Counted from the first letter of the stretch, positions 8,714 through 17,784 are shown. The stretch: 64,000 nt of DNA from JARFQW01 sp963842955 (GCA_963842955.1 CAWJIJ010000007.1:124001-188000); one strand, 5' to 3'. A program made the numbers and translations. Notes: generated by a model from the letters alone, not told the origin.

Positions 8714-10996
8714 ATGCACCACCGTCGGCTTCTCGTCCCGGTTCTTGCGCTGCTGGTGCTGTTGCCTGCGGAGATGGTGTTTTTCCCTGTTCACGCGGAA
8801 ACGGACATGGCGAGGCCGAGCGATTCCGCCCTCTCGAGTCCGGGGGTCCGACCCGGGGCAACTCTCGATGCCCGGCGCCCGCGAGTCGCGCTCGTCCTGA
8901 GTGGAGGTGGCGCCCGAGGCGCTGCCCACATCGGCGTCCTCAAGGTCCTCGACGAGCTGCGGGTTCCGGTGGATTGCGTGGCGGGCACCAGCATGGGGGC
9001 CATCGTGGGTGGTCTCTATGCGACCGGCATGAGCGCCGGCGAAATCCAGGCCACCGTGGACCGCATCGATTGGCTGGACACTTTCGATGATCTTCCGGCA
9101 CGGGAAGATCGAAGTTTCCGGCGAAAACGCGACGATGATCTCTTTCTGGTGAAGGCCCGCCCGGGGTTCAGCGACGGCCAGCTGAAGTTTCCCCAGGGGG
9201 CGATCCAGGGCCAGAAGACCTTCATGGTTCTCCAGGACCTCACCCTCTCGTCGGCCGGCATCGAGAATTTCGATGAGCTGCCGCTTCCGTTTCGGGCCGT
9301 GGCAACGGATATCGTCACCGGCGAGCCGGTCGTGCTGCGGAGCGGCAACCTGGCCGAGGCCATGAGCGCCAGCATGGCCGTTCCCGGTGCGTTCGCGCCG
9401 GTGCGCATCGGCGACAACTTGCTCGTGGACGGCGGCGTCAGCATGAACTTGCCCGTGGGTGTCGGCCGGGCCTTGTGCGGGGACGTCGTGATCGCCGTGG
9501 ATATCAGTACGCCGCTGCTCGACGAGGACCGGATCGATTCCGTTTTCGCCGTGGCCGATCAGCTGGCGAACATCATGACCCGCAAGAATACGGAAGAGCA
9601 GCTGGATGGTCTGGGCGCCGGCGACGTGCAGATCGTGCCGGACCTGGGCGACATCACGACGGCCCAGTTCGACCGCGCCGCGGAGGCCATACCTATCGGT
9701 GAGGTGGCGGCCCGGGAACGGGTGTCCGAACTGCGTGCCTTGTCGCTGACCCCGGATGCCTGGGAAGATCACCTGGCCCGGCGCGAGGTGCGCTCGAATC
9801 TGCCGCCGGTTGTGGACTTCATCGAGATCTACAATGATTCGGGACTGTCGGACCGGGTGATCGCCGATCGCCTGGGCGTGCAGGTCGGGGAGCGGCTCGA
9901 TGTCCGTGCCCTGGAAAGAAACATCCAAGCCATCTACGGGCTGGAGAACTTCGAGAAAGTCAGCTACAGCATCGAATCGGTGTCCGGCGCGACCGGACTC
10001 AAGGTCAACGCCCGGGCAAAGTCCTGGGGGCCTGACTACCTGCAGTTCGGCATGCGCCTGGAAGACGATTTCGACGGCGATGCCAACTACACGCTGGCCA
10101 TGGCGTACACGCGCACGGAGATGAATGCCCTCGGCGCGGAATGGCGCAGCCAGGTCGCGGCCGGCCAGGAACCGCTGGTCTTCACCGAGTGGTATCAGCC
10201 GCTGGATACCCAGGGAAAATGGTTCGTCAATCCGAAGGCGTTCTGGCAGCGGCAGGACTTCAACCTCTTCCAGGGAAGCCAGGAAATCGCGCGTTTCAAT
10301 CTGGAGCAACTGGGCTTCGGTGTGGATGCGGGCCGGGAGTTTGGTCAGTGGGGTGAGGTCCGGCTGGGCTACCAGCGCGGTTTCGGCGAAAGCGACCGGC
10401 GGATCGGCGATCCCGGCCTCGATGAACCTGATTTCGATATCGGCTTCGCCTTCGGTCGTTTCTGGGTCGACCGCCTCGACAGTCCGAATTTTCCGACTGC
10501 GGGGCGGCAGCTGATCGTCGAGTACCGAGTCCATCGGCCCGGTCTCGGTGACGACGAGCATTTCGACCAGCTGGTTCTCGAAGCAGAGCAGGCGCTGACC
10601 TGGGGCCGTTACACCCTGCTGCCAGGATTAACGCTCCGCCGCACGGTCTCCGGCGATACTCCGGTCTACGGGCTGGCCCGCGCCGGCGGGCTCTTCAACC
10701 TGAGCGGCTACGAGACCAACCAGTTCGCCGGTGAGAATTACGCCCTCGGGCGCGTGATTTTTTACCGCCGCATGGGCGATATCGAGTTCGCCCCGGTTTA
10801 TTTCGGCGGTTCCGTGGAGTACGGCGACGTCTACGACGATACTCCTGATATCGACGATCTTCGCGGGGCGGGGAGCGTGTTTCTCGGCATGGATTCCTTT
10901 GTCGGACCACTGTATCTGGCCCTGGGCCTGGCCGAGGGAGGGGACAAGTCTGCCTACCTGTTCCTCGGACGCCCGACGGGCTCGCCCGCCAACTGA
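8714..10996 (+). CDS. patatin-like phospholipase with POTRA and outer-membrane barrel (PlpD-type, type Vd)
   Basis: 760 residues. A signal peptide (LLVPVLALLVLLPAEMVFF, end near VHA-ET) precedes a patatin domain. That domain has the oxyanion loop SGGGARGAAHIG (about 60-70), the nucleophile motif GTSMGA (about 95) and DGGVSMNLPVG (about 240), so the catalytic dyad is intact. Residues about 365-450 look like a POTRA domain (RLGVQVGERLDVRALERNI). The remainder is beta-strand rich, ends in LFLGRPTGSPAN and matches a surface-antigen (BamA/TpsB-like) barrel. This is the layout of Pseudomonas PlpD, a self-secreting lipase of the type Vd pathway. It is the second patatin within 10 kb, but is exported, unlike the NTE-type one. 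Confidence 0.9.
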   Translation: MHHRRLLVPVLALLVLLPAEMVFFPVHAETDMARPSDSALSSPGVRPGATLDARRPRVALVLSGGGARGAAHIGVLKVLDELRVPVDCVAGTSMGAIVGGLYATGMSAGEIQATVDRIDWLDTFDDLPAREDRSFRRKRDDDLFLVKARPGFSDGQLKFPQGAIQGQKTFMVLQDLTLSSAGIENFDELPLPFRAVATDIVTGEPVVLRSGNLAEAMSASMAVPGAFAPVRIGDNLLVDGGVSMNLPVGVGRALCGDVVIAVDISTPLLDEDRIDSVFAVADQLANIMTRKNTEEQLDGLGAGDVQIVPDLGDITTAQFDRAAEAIPIGEVAARERVSELRALSLTPDAWEDHLARREVRSNLPPVVDFIEIYNDSGLSDRVIADRLGVQVGERLDVRALERNIQAIYGLENFEKVSYSIESVSGATGLKVNARAKSWGPDYLQFGMRLEDDFDGDANYTLAMAYTRTEMNALGAEWRSQVAAGQEPLVFTEWYQPLDTQGKWFVNPKAFWQRQDFNLFQGSQEIARFNLEQLGFGVDAGREFGQWGEVRLGYQRGFGESDRRIGDPGLDEPDFDIGFAFGRFWVDRLDSPNFPTAGRQLIVEYRVHRPGLGDDEHFDQLVLEAEQALTWGRYTLLPGLTLRRTVSGDTPVYGLARAGGLFNLSGYETNQFAGENYALGRVIFYRRMGDIEFAPVYFGGSVEYGDVYDDTPDIDDLRGAGSVFLGMDSFVGPLYLALGLAEGGDKSAYLFLGRPTGSPAN

Positions 10997-11229
10997 GGCC
11001 CCGGAGGCCATCCCGCGCCAAGCTCCGGCGGCTACCTTCAACCGAAGGGAACGATTCCGGCTGGATGGCGTCGATATTTGTCCGGCTGCCGGTTGGTGGA
11101 CCGGGCGGGCGTTCCCTGTCGGCGACGGGGCTGACCGGCCTATGGCGCTGAAAACTCGTGCATTCCGGGCCGCGGACCCGGATTCGGAAGGTTAGATCGA
11201 GGTGGATTTTCGATGGTAAACTCAATCCG

Positions 11230-12285
11230 ATGAACCCACCGATTACCAGCGTGGCGCCCCAGCCTGCGCCCGAGACAAGTGCGGTAGCCGATCGGCTCGG
11301 CCGGCCCTTGAAGGACCTCCGAATCTCGGTCATTGACCGCTGCAACCTTCGCTGTCCGTACTGCATGCCCGAGGAGCACTATCCCGAGCACTACGAGTTT
11401 TTCTCGCGGGACGAGCGCCTCTCGTATGACGAAATCGAGCGCGTCGCCCGCAGCTTTGTCGGACTCGGCGTCACAAAGCTCAGGATTACCGGCGGCGAGC
11501 CCCTGTTGCGCAAGGACCTGCCCGAGCTGGTGCGCTTGTTGCGGGCCGTGCCGGGCGTGGAGGACCTGGCCCTGACCACGAACGGCATCCTGCTCGCCCG
11601 CCAGGCCGAGGCCCTTGCCGATGCCGGTTTACACCGGGTCACGGTCAGCCTGGACAGCCTCGATCCGGAGGTGTTCGCGGCCATGAGCGGCGGACGTGGC
11701 GATCCGGCTGTCGTTGTGGGCGGCATCGAGGCCGCCCTCAGGCACGGGCTGACGCCCGTGAAGATCAACACGGTCGTCAAACGGGGTGTCAATGACGGCT
11801 GTGTCACCGACCTCGTGGAGCGCTTTCGGGGAACCGGAGTGATACTGCGCTTTATCGAGTTCATGGATGTGGGTACGCGCAATCACTGGAGCCGCGAGCA
11901 GGTCGTTCCGTCGGCCGAATTGCTGGAGCGCATTGGCAGTCGCTGGCCCCTCACCGCCATGGAAGAGAGCTATCGAGGCGAAGTGGCCACGCGGTACCGG
12001 TTCGATGACGGCGGTGGAGAGATCGGCTTCATCTCCTCGGTTACTGACCCGTTCTGCGGCGACTGCACCCGGGCCCGGCTTTCCGCCAACGGTGAACTCT
12101 ATACGTGCCTGTTCGCCGGCAAGGGCACCGACCTGCGCGGCATGATGCGCGGCGGCGCCTCCGACAGCGACCTCGAATCGAGCATTGCCGAGCTCTGGGG
12201 CCGGCGCAGCAACCGCTACAGCGAACAGCGGGCAGGTATCGAGCATCCGTTGCGAAAGGTGGAAATGTACCAGGTGGGAGGCTAG
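11230..12285 (+). CDS. moaA: GTP 3',8-cyclase MoaA
   Basis: 351 residues from the ATG at 11230. It makes the first molybdenum-cofactor (Moco) intermediate from GTP by radical SAM chemistry. The N-terminal cluster motif is CNLRCPYC (Cys38, 42, 45). The C-terminal cluster is PFCGDCTRARLSANGELYTC. The chain ends in the essential Gly-Gly (YQVGG). The frame is open upstream to 11158, but family length favours 11230; no clear ribosome site is seen at either. Its stop abuts the moaC ATG directly, so moaACDE is one operon. I found no recognisable Moco riboswitch in the 233 bases upstream. Confidence 0.95.
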   Translation: MNPPITSVAPQPAPETSAVADRLGRPLKDLRISVIDRCNLRCPYCMPEEHYPEHYEFFSRDERLSYDEIERVARSFVGLGVTKLRITGGEPLLRKDLPELVRLLRAVPGVEDLALTTNGILLARQAEALADAGLHRVTVSLDSLDPEVFAAMSGGRGDPAVVVGGIEAALRHGLTPVKINTVVKRGVNDGCVTDLVERFRGTGVILRFIEFMDVGTRNHWSREQVVPSAELLERIGSRWPLTAMEESYRGEVATRYRFDDGGGEIGFISSVTDPFCGDCTRARLSANGELYTCLFAGKGTDLRGMMRGGASDSDLESSIAELWGRRSNRYSEQRAGIEHPLRKVEMYQVGG

Positions 12286-12789
12286 ATGCTGACCCACGTG
12301 GACGAAGCGGGCAGGCCCCGCATGGTGGACGTTTCGGCGAAGGACGAAACCTTTCGCACCGCCCGCGCCGTGTGCGAGGTCTATCTTCCCGAGGCAGTCA
12401 CGCAGCACGTCCGGGACGGGGTGCTGGACACCAAGAAGGGGCCGGTTTTTCACACGGCGATCATCGCCGGCGTGATGGCCGCGAAACGGACTCACGAATT
12501 GATTCCGTTCTGCCATCCCATCGGCCTGGACCGGTGCAATATTCGAATCGAGATGGCCGGGCCGAACCGGGCCGTCATCGAGTGTGAAACGGCGGTTCGG
12601 CACCGGACCGGCGTGGAGATGGAGGCCCTGACCGGCGCCACCGTCGCTGCACTCACCATCTACGACATGTGCAAGGGCTTGTCCCACGACATCCGGATCG
12701 AGCAGGCCAGGCTCCTCGAAAAGCGGGGCGGCAAGTCGGACTACACCGGTGACCCCGCGCCGGCGACCTCCGGGACCGACGCCCGGTGA
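12286..12789 (+). CDS. moaC: cyclic pyranopterin monophosphate synthase MoaC
   Basis: 167 residues. It converts the MoaA product to cyclic pyranopterin monophosphate. Family motifs are all present: MVDVSAKDETFRTARA near the start, then KKGPVFHTAIIAGVMAAKRT, LIPFCHPIGLD, TGVEMEALTGATVAALTIYD and a final GGKSDY. Conserved Lys and His residues of the active site fall inside these motifs. The ATG follows the moaA stop with no gap, and moaD starts on a GTG overlapping the moaC stop (GTGA). Confidence 0.96.
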   Translation: MLTHVDEAGRPRMVDVSAKDETFRTARAVCEVYLPEAVTQHVRDGVLDTKKGPVFHTAIIAGVMAAKRTHELIPFCHPIGLDRCNIRIEMAGPNRAVIECETAVRHRTGVEMEALTGATVAALTIYDMCKGLSHDIRIEQARLLEKRGGKSDYTGDPAPATSGTDAR

Positions 12790-13028
12790 GCCGTGTCTGC
12801 GTAAAGTTCTTCGCGTTGTTCCGGGAAGAGGCTGGCACCGAGGCGGCCTGGGTGGACACGGACGCGGCGAGTCTCGGCAAGCTCTTCATGGAGATGGGCG
12901 AGCGCTTCAACCTCAATCAGTCCCTCCAGGGGGTCAAGGTTGCGGTCAACGACGAGATGGCGAGCTTCGACGACCCGGTCGTGGATGGCGATACGGTGCT
13001 CTTCTTTCCGCCGGTGGCCGGCGGATGA
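12786..13028 (+). CDS. moaD: molybdopterin synthase small subunit MoaD
   Basis: 80 residues, a ubiquitin-like sulfur carrier. The start VCVKFFALFREEAG and the C-terminal VDGDTVLFFPPVAGG are diagnostic. The terminal Gly-Gly is thiocarboxylated and inserts into MoaE to form the dithiolene. The start is a GTG overlapping the moaC stop by four bases, and moaE overlaps its stop in turn (ATGA). Both overlaps suit production of the two synthase subunits together. Confidence 0.93.
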   Translation: MSRVCVKFFALFREEAGTEAAWVDTDAASLGKLFMEMGERFNLNQSLQGVKVAVNDEMASFDDPVVDGDTVLFFPPVAGG

Positions 13029-13468
13029 GTTTCTCGATCTCGACGGACACCCTGGACCCTGTGAGCCTGCGCGCGGCGCTGCTTCGACATGATGCCGGCG
13101 CGTTTGTCGCCTTCGAGGGCTGGGTCCGAAACGTCAACGACGGTCGTCCGGTTACCCGCCTCGTTTACGAAGCCTACGAGCCTCTGGCCATCAAGGAAGG
13201 CGCCAGGATCCTCGAGGAGGCTCGCAGCCGTTTCGGTCTGCTCGACGTGGCCTGCGTGCACCGGGTAGGTGCCCTGGACCTCGGCGACATGGCGGTATGG
13301 GTCGGCGTGGTCTCCGGTCATCGCGATGCTGCATTCCCCGCCTGCCGCTACGTCATCGACGAGGTCAAGGCGCGGGTGCCGATCTGGAAGAAAGAGCACT
13401 ACACCGATGGCGTGACCGGCTGGGTCCATTGCCCCGCCGAACAGCAGTCCGCCGGGAAGGCCGGCTAG
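13025..13468 (+). CDS. moaE: molybdopterin synthase catalytic subunit MoaE
   Basis: 147 residues. Together with MoaD it converts cyclic pyranopterin monophosphate to molybdopterin. Seen: FVAFEGWVRNVNDGRPV, LVYEAYEPLAIKEG, VHRVGALDLGDMAVWVGVVS, HRDAAFPACRYVIDEVKARV and PIWKKEHY with its catalytic-region lysines. The ATG at 13025 overlaps the moaD stop by four bases. The frame is open much further upstream, but that part is antiparallel or out-of-frame noise within moaC/moaD. It is the last gene of the moa operon and ends 33 bases from the convergent mocA-like gene. Confidence 0.95.
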   Translation: MSFSISTDTLDPVSLRAALLRHDAGAFVAFEGWVRNVNDGRPVTRLVYEAYEPLAIKEGARILEEARSRFGLLDVACVHRVGALDLGDMAVWVGVVSGHRDAAFPACRYVIDEVKARVPIWKKEHYTDGVTGWVHCPAEQQSAGKAG

Positions 13469-13501
13469 CCCGGGCAAGCGCCCGTTCGCGCCGGGGCGCG
13501 G

Positions 13502-14098
13502 TTAGCGATCCGGCAGCGTCTTCAGCCTGGCCAGTTCTTCAGGCGTATCCACATCGTCCTTTGCGGCGGGCAACGCGACCGCCGTGGCTCCGCCCGGCCA
13601 GGCCCTGAGCCACGCCTGGGCGCCTCGTTCCGGGGCAAACCTTGCCTTGCGGGCGGCCGGCATCGGCAAAACGGCCGGTACCCCGAGTACGCCTGCATAG
13701 GCTGCGGCCGCCGGCCGGTCCGGGTCGCGGCGCCAGGCGTCGACCAGCAGTGCCAGGCGTTCGCCGGACACGCCCGGCTGGTCGCAGGCCAGGACCAGGA
13801 GGCCGTCGCAGGCCGGTGCCGTGTCAATGGCCGCCCGGAGCGTACTTCCCAGTCCCTCCGCCCAGCCGTCGTGATGCACCAGCCTCACCGGAAGACCGGC
13901 CACGGCGCGGGCCACCCGTTCTGCATGGGCTCCCGTCAGGACGGCTACGCCCGCTTCGCAGAATTCGAGGGCGTTGCGGGCCGCCAGCGTGATCATGGGG
14001 TGGCCGTTAAACGTTGCCACCTGTTTGGGGCGCCCGAAGCGTGTCGCGCCGCCGGCTCCCAGCACAGCGCCCGCCAGCCGGGGACCGCTAGCCGTCAC
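13502..14098 (-). CDS. MobA/MocA-like molybdopterin nucleotidyltransferase
   Basis: 198 residues from a GTG at 14098, chosen because the family starts just before the G-loop and because it overlaps xdhC by 11 bases; an ATG 55 codons upstream gives an implausible extension. The NTP-binding loop is LGAGGATRFGRPKQ (residues 13-26). LLVLACDQPGVSGERLALLV is the metal/nucleotide region with the Asp-Gln-Pro motif, and KDDVDTPEELARL ends the fold. MocA-type enzymes attach CMP to Moco for molybdenum hydroxylases; MobA attaches GMP. The neighbour xdhC favours the MocA type. No hydroxylase gene lies in this window. Confidence 0.78.
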   Translation of the reverse strand: MTASGPRLAGAVLGAGGATRFGRPKQVATFNGHPMITLAARNALEFCEAGVAVLTGAHAERVARAVAGLPVRLVHHDGWAEGLGSTLRAAIDTAPACDGLLVLACDQPGVSGERLALLVDAWRRDPDRPAAAAYAGVLGVPAVLPMPAARKARFAPERGAQAWLRAWPGGATAVALPAAKDDVDTPEELARLKTLPDR

Positions 14099-15185
14099 GG
14101 CTCGCAGCACCCAGTGAGGCGCCGCTGCGGCCGGCGAGGAAAGCGTGGATCTCCGCCAGCGCCGCCAGCGCGATGGAACCGGGCATTTCGCCGCCGATGT
14201 CGAAACCCACGGGACCCACCGCCCGATGGGCCACGGCATCGCGCTCGCTGTCCTCCAGAGCATCGAGCAGCCGTTGCTTGCGGCGCGCGGGGCCCAGCAG
14301 GCCGATGTAGGCGGGCGGGTTGGACGCCAGCGCCTTCAGCCAGCGGATGTCCGCGGCGAAATTGTGGGTCATCAGGAGGGCCGCGGACACGCTGGCAAGA
14401 TCAGGGCCGGCCAGGTTCTCAGGGTCGAGGAACCGAACCTCGCATCCGGGCGCAAAGCGCTCGAGTCGCGCGAGGGCTTCGCGGTGATCCAGGACCGTCA
14501 CGTCCCAATACAGATCCCGGGCGATCCGCGCCACGGGTTGCGCGTCGGGCCCCGCACCGACGATAAGCAGGTGCGGCGCCGGACCGCAGGGAGTCAGCAG
14601 CAGGTCGAGCGGCGCATCAGGCGGGCCCGTCTGGACTCGCGTCGATCGGGCTTCGCCGAGGTGCTTCTTCGCGGCCGCAGCAATTTCCGGCGCCAGGGCA
14701 TCGTCCATGCCCAGCGGCGTTACGGTCTCGTCGTCGACGCCAAGCGATGCGCCCGCCGGCAGGCCGCCTGCGGGCCGCAGCAATGTGGCCAGGACTCCTC
14801 GGCGTTTGCGCTCCACCAGCCGGGACAGCCAGCCGAAGGGTTGATAGTCCAGTTCGGGGGCCAGCGGCTGGAGGAGGATTCTGACGAGACCGTCGCAGCC
14901 CAGGCCCAGCCCCCACAGGAGGTCGCCCTCGCCCCGCATGTCGTACTCAACGAGCTGGCCTGTGCCTTCGGCAATGGTGTTCGCCGCGCGCTCGGCCAGG
15001 TCGCCCTCGAAACACCCGCCACCCAGAATCCCGTGCCAGTTGCCGCCGGCGTCGATGAGCATCCGGGCCCCCGGCTTGCGGTAGGTCGAGCCCTCGGTCT
15101 CCACGATCGTGGCCAGGACCAGCGGTCCGCGGTCGCCAGTCAGTTCCCGAAACACGGGCAGGAGTGCGGGGATGTCCGGGTTCAT
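14088..15185 (-). CDS. XdhC/CoxI-family Moco-insertion chaperone
   Basis: 365 residues. XdhC proteins bind Moco, promote its sulfuration and deliver it to xanthine-dehydrogenase-type enzymes. The N-terminal XdhC_CoxI domain is clear (VLATIVETEGSTYRKPGARM, ILGGGCFEGDLAERAANTI). The C-terminal Rossmann domain shows LLIVGAGPDAQPVARIARDL and TVLDHREALARLERF. The ATG overlaps the modC stop by four bases (ATGA). This couples cofactor insertion to molybdate uptake and points to a molybdenum hydroxylase elsewhere in the genome. Confidence 0.9.
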   Translation of the reverse strand: MNPDIPALLPVFRELTGDRGPLVLATIVETEGSTYRKPGARMLIDAGGNWHGILGGGCFEGDLAERAANTIAEGTGQLVEYDMRGEGDLLWGLGLGCDGLVRILLQPLAPELDYQPFGWLSRLVERKRRGVLATLLRPAGGLPAGASLGVDDETVTPLGMDDALAPEIAAAAKKHLGEARSTRVQTGPPDAPLDLLLTPCGPAPHLLIVGAGPDAQPVARIARDLYWDVTVLDHREALARLERFAPGCEVRFLDPENLAGPDLASVSAALLMTHNFAADIRWLKALASNPPAYIGLLGPARRKQRLLDALEDSERDAVAHRAVGPVGFDIGGEMPGSIALAALAEIHAFLAGRSGASLGAASRDG

Positions 15186-16297
15186 GGGTCCAATTCTCCT
15201 GCGTTGCAGATTTCAGGCTCCAGGCTTCGGCCCTCGAAGGCGACTGACCGGATCAGTACCCGGACACGACTCCCGGAACCCAGGTCAAGGGCCCTGACCG
15301 TGGTTGCGGGCAGCCTGACGGCCAGTCGCGCCGACCCGAGTTTTAAGTCGATACGGCAATACCCATCCTGCGATGCGATGGCGCCAATCTCAACCGGAAA
15401 CGCGTTGCGAACGCTGATTCCCGCGGGTGCCGACCCTGCGCTCGACAACAGCAGGTCGCGGCCGCGGACAACCAGGCGAACCTGTTCCCCGGGGAGGGCG
15501 TCGATGCGAGGCAACAGGAAGGTCTGGCCGTCGAGGGCGAGACGTGTGGCGCCGGCTGCCGTGTGCTCCGTGACCGTCGGCTCCAGTACCGACCACGGAT
15601 CCGGATCCCCCGTCAGGTCTACGAAGGCTTCGGATGACAGGACATCATGGGCCGCACCTGCAAGCAATACCCGGCCGGCGCGCATCAGCACCGCCTCGTC
15701 GGCAAAACGGGCGATCTCGCGGGGCTCATGGGTGATGTAGATCAGCGGGAGGTCCAGGTGGTCCCGTAGCCGGCGAAGGTAGCCCACCAGGCGCTTGCGC
15801 CGGTGCGGGTCAATGGAGGCGAGGGGCTCGTCCAGGATGAGCAGGCGTGGGGCTGCCAGCAGGGCCCGGGCCAACGCGACCCGCTGGCGTTCACCGCCCG
15901 ACAGGCGATCCGGGGATCTAAGCAGGAGTGCGCCGAGTTCGAACATTTCCACCGCATCGTCCCAGCCGATCACCGGTGAGTCGCCGCGAGCCTGTCGAAG
16001 GGCAAAACGGAGGTTCCCCTCGGTTGTGAGATGGGGAAACAGGCGGGCTTCCTGGAACACGCACCCGATCCGGCGGCGCCTGGCGGGTTCCCACAAGTCC
16101 TTGTCCGAATCGAACAGGACATCGCCATTCAGCTGTATCCGGCCCCGGTCTGGCCTGATCAGGCCAACAATCGCGTGGGCAAGCGTGGTCTTGCCCGCGC
16201 CCGAGGGGCCAAAGATCGCCGTAACACCCGTCGAGGCCGACAGAGACGCGTCCAGCTCAAAACCCTCGCGATCCAGGCGAACGGCGAGATCAAGCAC
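15182..16297 (-). CDS. modC: molybdate ABC transporter ATP-binding protein ModC
   Basis: 371 residues from a GTG at 16297 that overlaps the modB stop by eight bases; an upstream ATG at 16354 would add residues unlike the family. Walker A is FGPSGAGKTT (about 29-38), the ABC signature is LSGGERQRVALARALL (about 135-150) and Walker B is LLILDEPLASIDPH. The C-terminal third is a TOBE/Mop molybdate-binding domain (GISVRNAFPVEIGAI, LAVRLPATTVRALDL), which distinguishes ModC from generic ATPases. It energises molybdate import through ModB. Confidence 0.93.
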   Translation of the reverse strand: MLDLAVRLDREGFELDASLSASTGVTAIFGPSGAGKTTLAHAIVGLIRPDRGRIQLNGDVLFDSDKDLWEPARRRRIGCVFQEARLFPHLTTEGNLRFALRQARGDSPVIGWDDAVEMFELGALLLRSPDRLSGGERQRVALARALLAAPRLLILDEPLASIDPHRRKRLVGYLRRLRDHLDLPLIYITHEPREIARFADEAVLMRAGRVLLAGAAHDVLSSEAFVDLTGDPDPWSVLEPTVTEHTAAGATRLALDGQTFLLPRIDALPGEQVRLVVRGRDLLLSSAGSAPAGISVRNAFPVEIGAIASQDGYCRIDLKLGSARLAVRLPATTVRALDLGSGSRVRVLIRSVAFEGRSLEPEICNAGELDP

Positions 16298-16982
16298 GAT
16301 GGAGCCTCCGCGGGCGGGCCAGCCATTCCGCCGCGGCCAGCGACACCACGGCAATCACCGCCGCCACGGCGGTCAGCCGCCAGGCGGCCGGTTCGCCTCC
16401 CGGCGTTTGCAGGGCGGTCCAGATGGCCAGCGGCACGGTCCGCGTTTCACCGGGAATATTCGCAGCGAGCGTGATCGTGGCACCGAACTCGCCGAGGGCT
16501 TTTGCAAAGCCGAGAACCGCACCTGCTATCACCCCTGGAGCGGCGAGGGGCAGCGTAATGGACAACAGCGTCCGCAAGCGGCTTGCCCCGAGCGTGGCGG
16601 CCGCCTGCTCGAGGCCGGGATCCACGGCTTCGAGGGCTACCCGCATCGGACGAACCATGAGCGGGAAGGCCATGATCGCCGCGGCCAGCACGGCGCCCGT
16701 CCACCGGAAGGCCAGTTCGATGCCGAAATGTTCCTGCAGAAATTCCCCCACCGGCCCAGCGGTTCCGAAGACGGCGAGCAGTATGTAGCCGGTGGCGACG
16801 GGCGGCAGAACCAGAGGCAAATGCACGAGCGTCTCGACCAGCAGCTTGCCGGGAAACTGTTTGCGTGCCAGCAGAAGGGCTACGCCGATGGCGAAGGGCA
16901 GGCTCACGACGAGGCTCGCGCCGGCGACCCGGAGGCTGAGCCGAATGGCGTCCCACTCCCCTGGCTGCAGTGCGTCAATCAC
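16290..16982 (-). CDS. modB: molybdate ABC transporter permease ModB
   Basis: 230 residues from a GTG at 16982 overlapping the modA stop by eight bases. This start yields the normal ModB length (E. coli about 229); an upstream ATG would add about 74 residues read out of modA. Five to six membrane segments are visible. The cytoplasmic coupling loop AAATLGASRLRTLLSITLPL followed by GALGFAK-like sequence (LGFAKALGEFGATI) is the permease EAA motif. KQFPGKLLVETLVHLPLVLP is also typical of ModB. Confidence 0.92.
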   Translation of the reverse strand: MIDALQPGEWDAIRLSLRVAGASLVVSLPFAIGVALLLARKQFPGKLLVETLVHLPLVLPPVATGYILLAVFGTAGPVGEFLQEHFGIELAFRWTGAVLAAAIMAFPLMVRPMRVALEAVDPGLEQAAATLGASRLRTLLSITLPLAAPGVIAGAVLGFAKALGEFGATITLAANIPGETRTVPLAIWTALQTPGGEPAAWRLTAVAAVIAVVSLAAAEWLARPRRLHRA

Positions 16983-17784
16983 CAGGGGCCTGCGGGGGTT
17001 CGAAACCCTGTTCGGCCAGCGCCGCCTTCGCTCGCGGTCCGCTGAGGAAGCGCAAGAAGGCCTGCGCGCCATCCGCACCGCCGCGCACGGCAGCCGCGCT
17101 GTAACGGATCGGCGAATGCAGGGTTTCCGGCAAGACCGCCACGACGGCGACCCGGGCAGAGGCCACTGCGTCGCTGAAATAGACGACACCGGTGCTGACT
17201 TCACCGCGGGCTACCAGGAGCAGGGCCTGGCGCACGTTGTCAGTCGGGACGACCCGTCCCGCCAGTGTGTCCCACAACCCGAGCGACGCCAGCGCCTCGC
17301 GCGCATACCGTCCGGCCGGAACGTGATCGGGATCCGCCAGGGCAATGCGGCCACGGGTCAACGCGGCGATCGGATCGGCTGCGGGGGGTGCGCTGGCGGC
17401 TTGAATGACCACCAGCCGATTTCCTGCGAATACGGTACGTGTGCCAGGTGCGAGCTGCTGCCGTGACTCCAGGAAGTCCATCCATTCTTCATGCGCGGTG
17501 AGGTAGATATCAGCCGGCGCTCCGCGGGCAACTTGCCGCGCCAGGGTCGAGCTTGCGCCGAACACGCCGCGAATGCAGCCGGACTGGCCCCCCTGCTCCA
17601 CGCAGAAGTCCTCGCCGAGGCGATTCACAATATCCGTCAGGCTGGAGGCCGCGAAAACGTTCAGTGGTGCCGGCTCCCCGCGGGCTGCCGGACCCACCGC
17701 CAGTAGGCCGGTCAACAAGGCGCTGGCCAGTAGCGCGATTCCGGCACGAACTCCGATCGGTACCGTGCGTCCGGACGGCGTCAA
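16975..17784 (-). CDS. modA: molybdate ABC transporter substrate-binding protein ModA
   Basis: 269 residues. A signal peptide (VRAGIALLASALLTGLLAV, cleavage near ARG-EP) exports it to the periplasm. The mature start PLNVFAASSLTDIVNRLGED is the ModA hallmark, and FGASSTLARQVARGAPADIY is the second oxyanion-binding region. The only available start is a TTG at 17784, four codons after an in-frame TGA, with a weak ribosome site; this may keep expression low. It is the first gene of a five-gene overlapping operon modA-modB-modC-xdhC-mocA. Confidence 0.92.
   Translation of the reverse strand: MTPSGRTVPIGVRAGIALLASALLTGLLAVGPAARGEPAPLNVFAASSLTDIVNRLGEDFCVEQGGQSGCIRGVFGASSTLARQVARGAPADIYLTAHEEWMDFLESRQQLAPGTRTVFAGNRLVVIQAASAPPAADPIAALTRGRIALADPDHVPAGRYAREALASLGLWDTLAGRVVPTDNVRQALLLVARGEVSTGVVYFSDAVASARVAVVAVLPETLHSPIRYSAAAVRGGADGAQAFLRFLSGPRAKAALAEQGFEPPQAPGD

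Noticed and set aside
8681..10561. 626-codon open frame on the minus strand
   Set aside because: Antisense to the PlpD-like gene.
10997..11229. Possible Moco riboswitch upstream of moaA
   Set aside because: Several GC-rich hairpins can be drawn, but I could not match the conserved Moco-motif elements by eye.
13469..13501. Bidirectional terminator between moaE and mocA
   Set aside because: The GC-rich inverted bases do not form a clean stem and no T-run follows on either strand.
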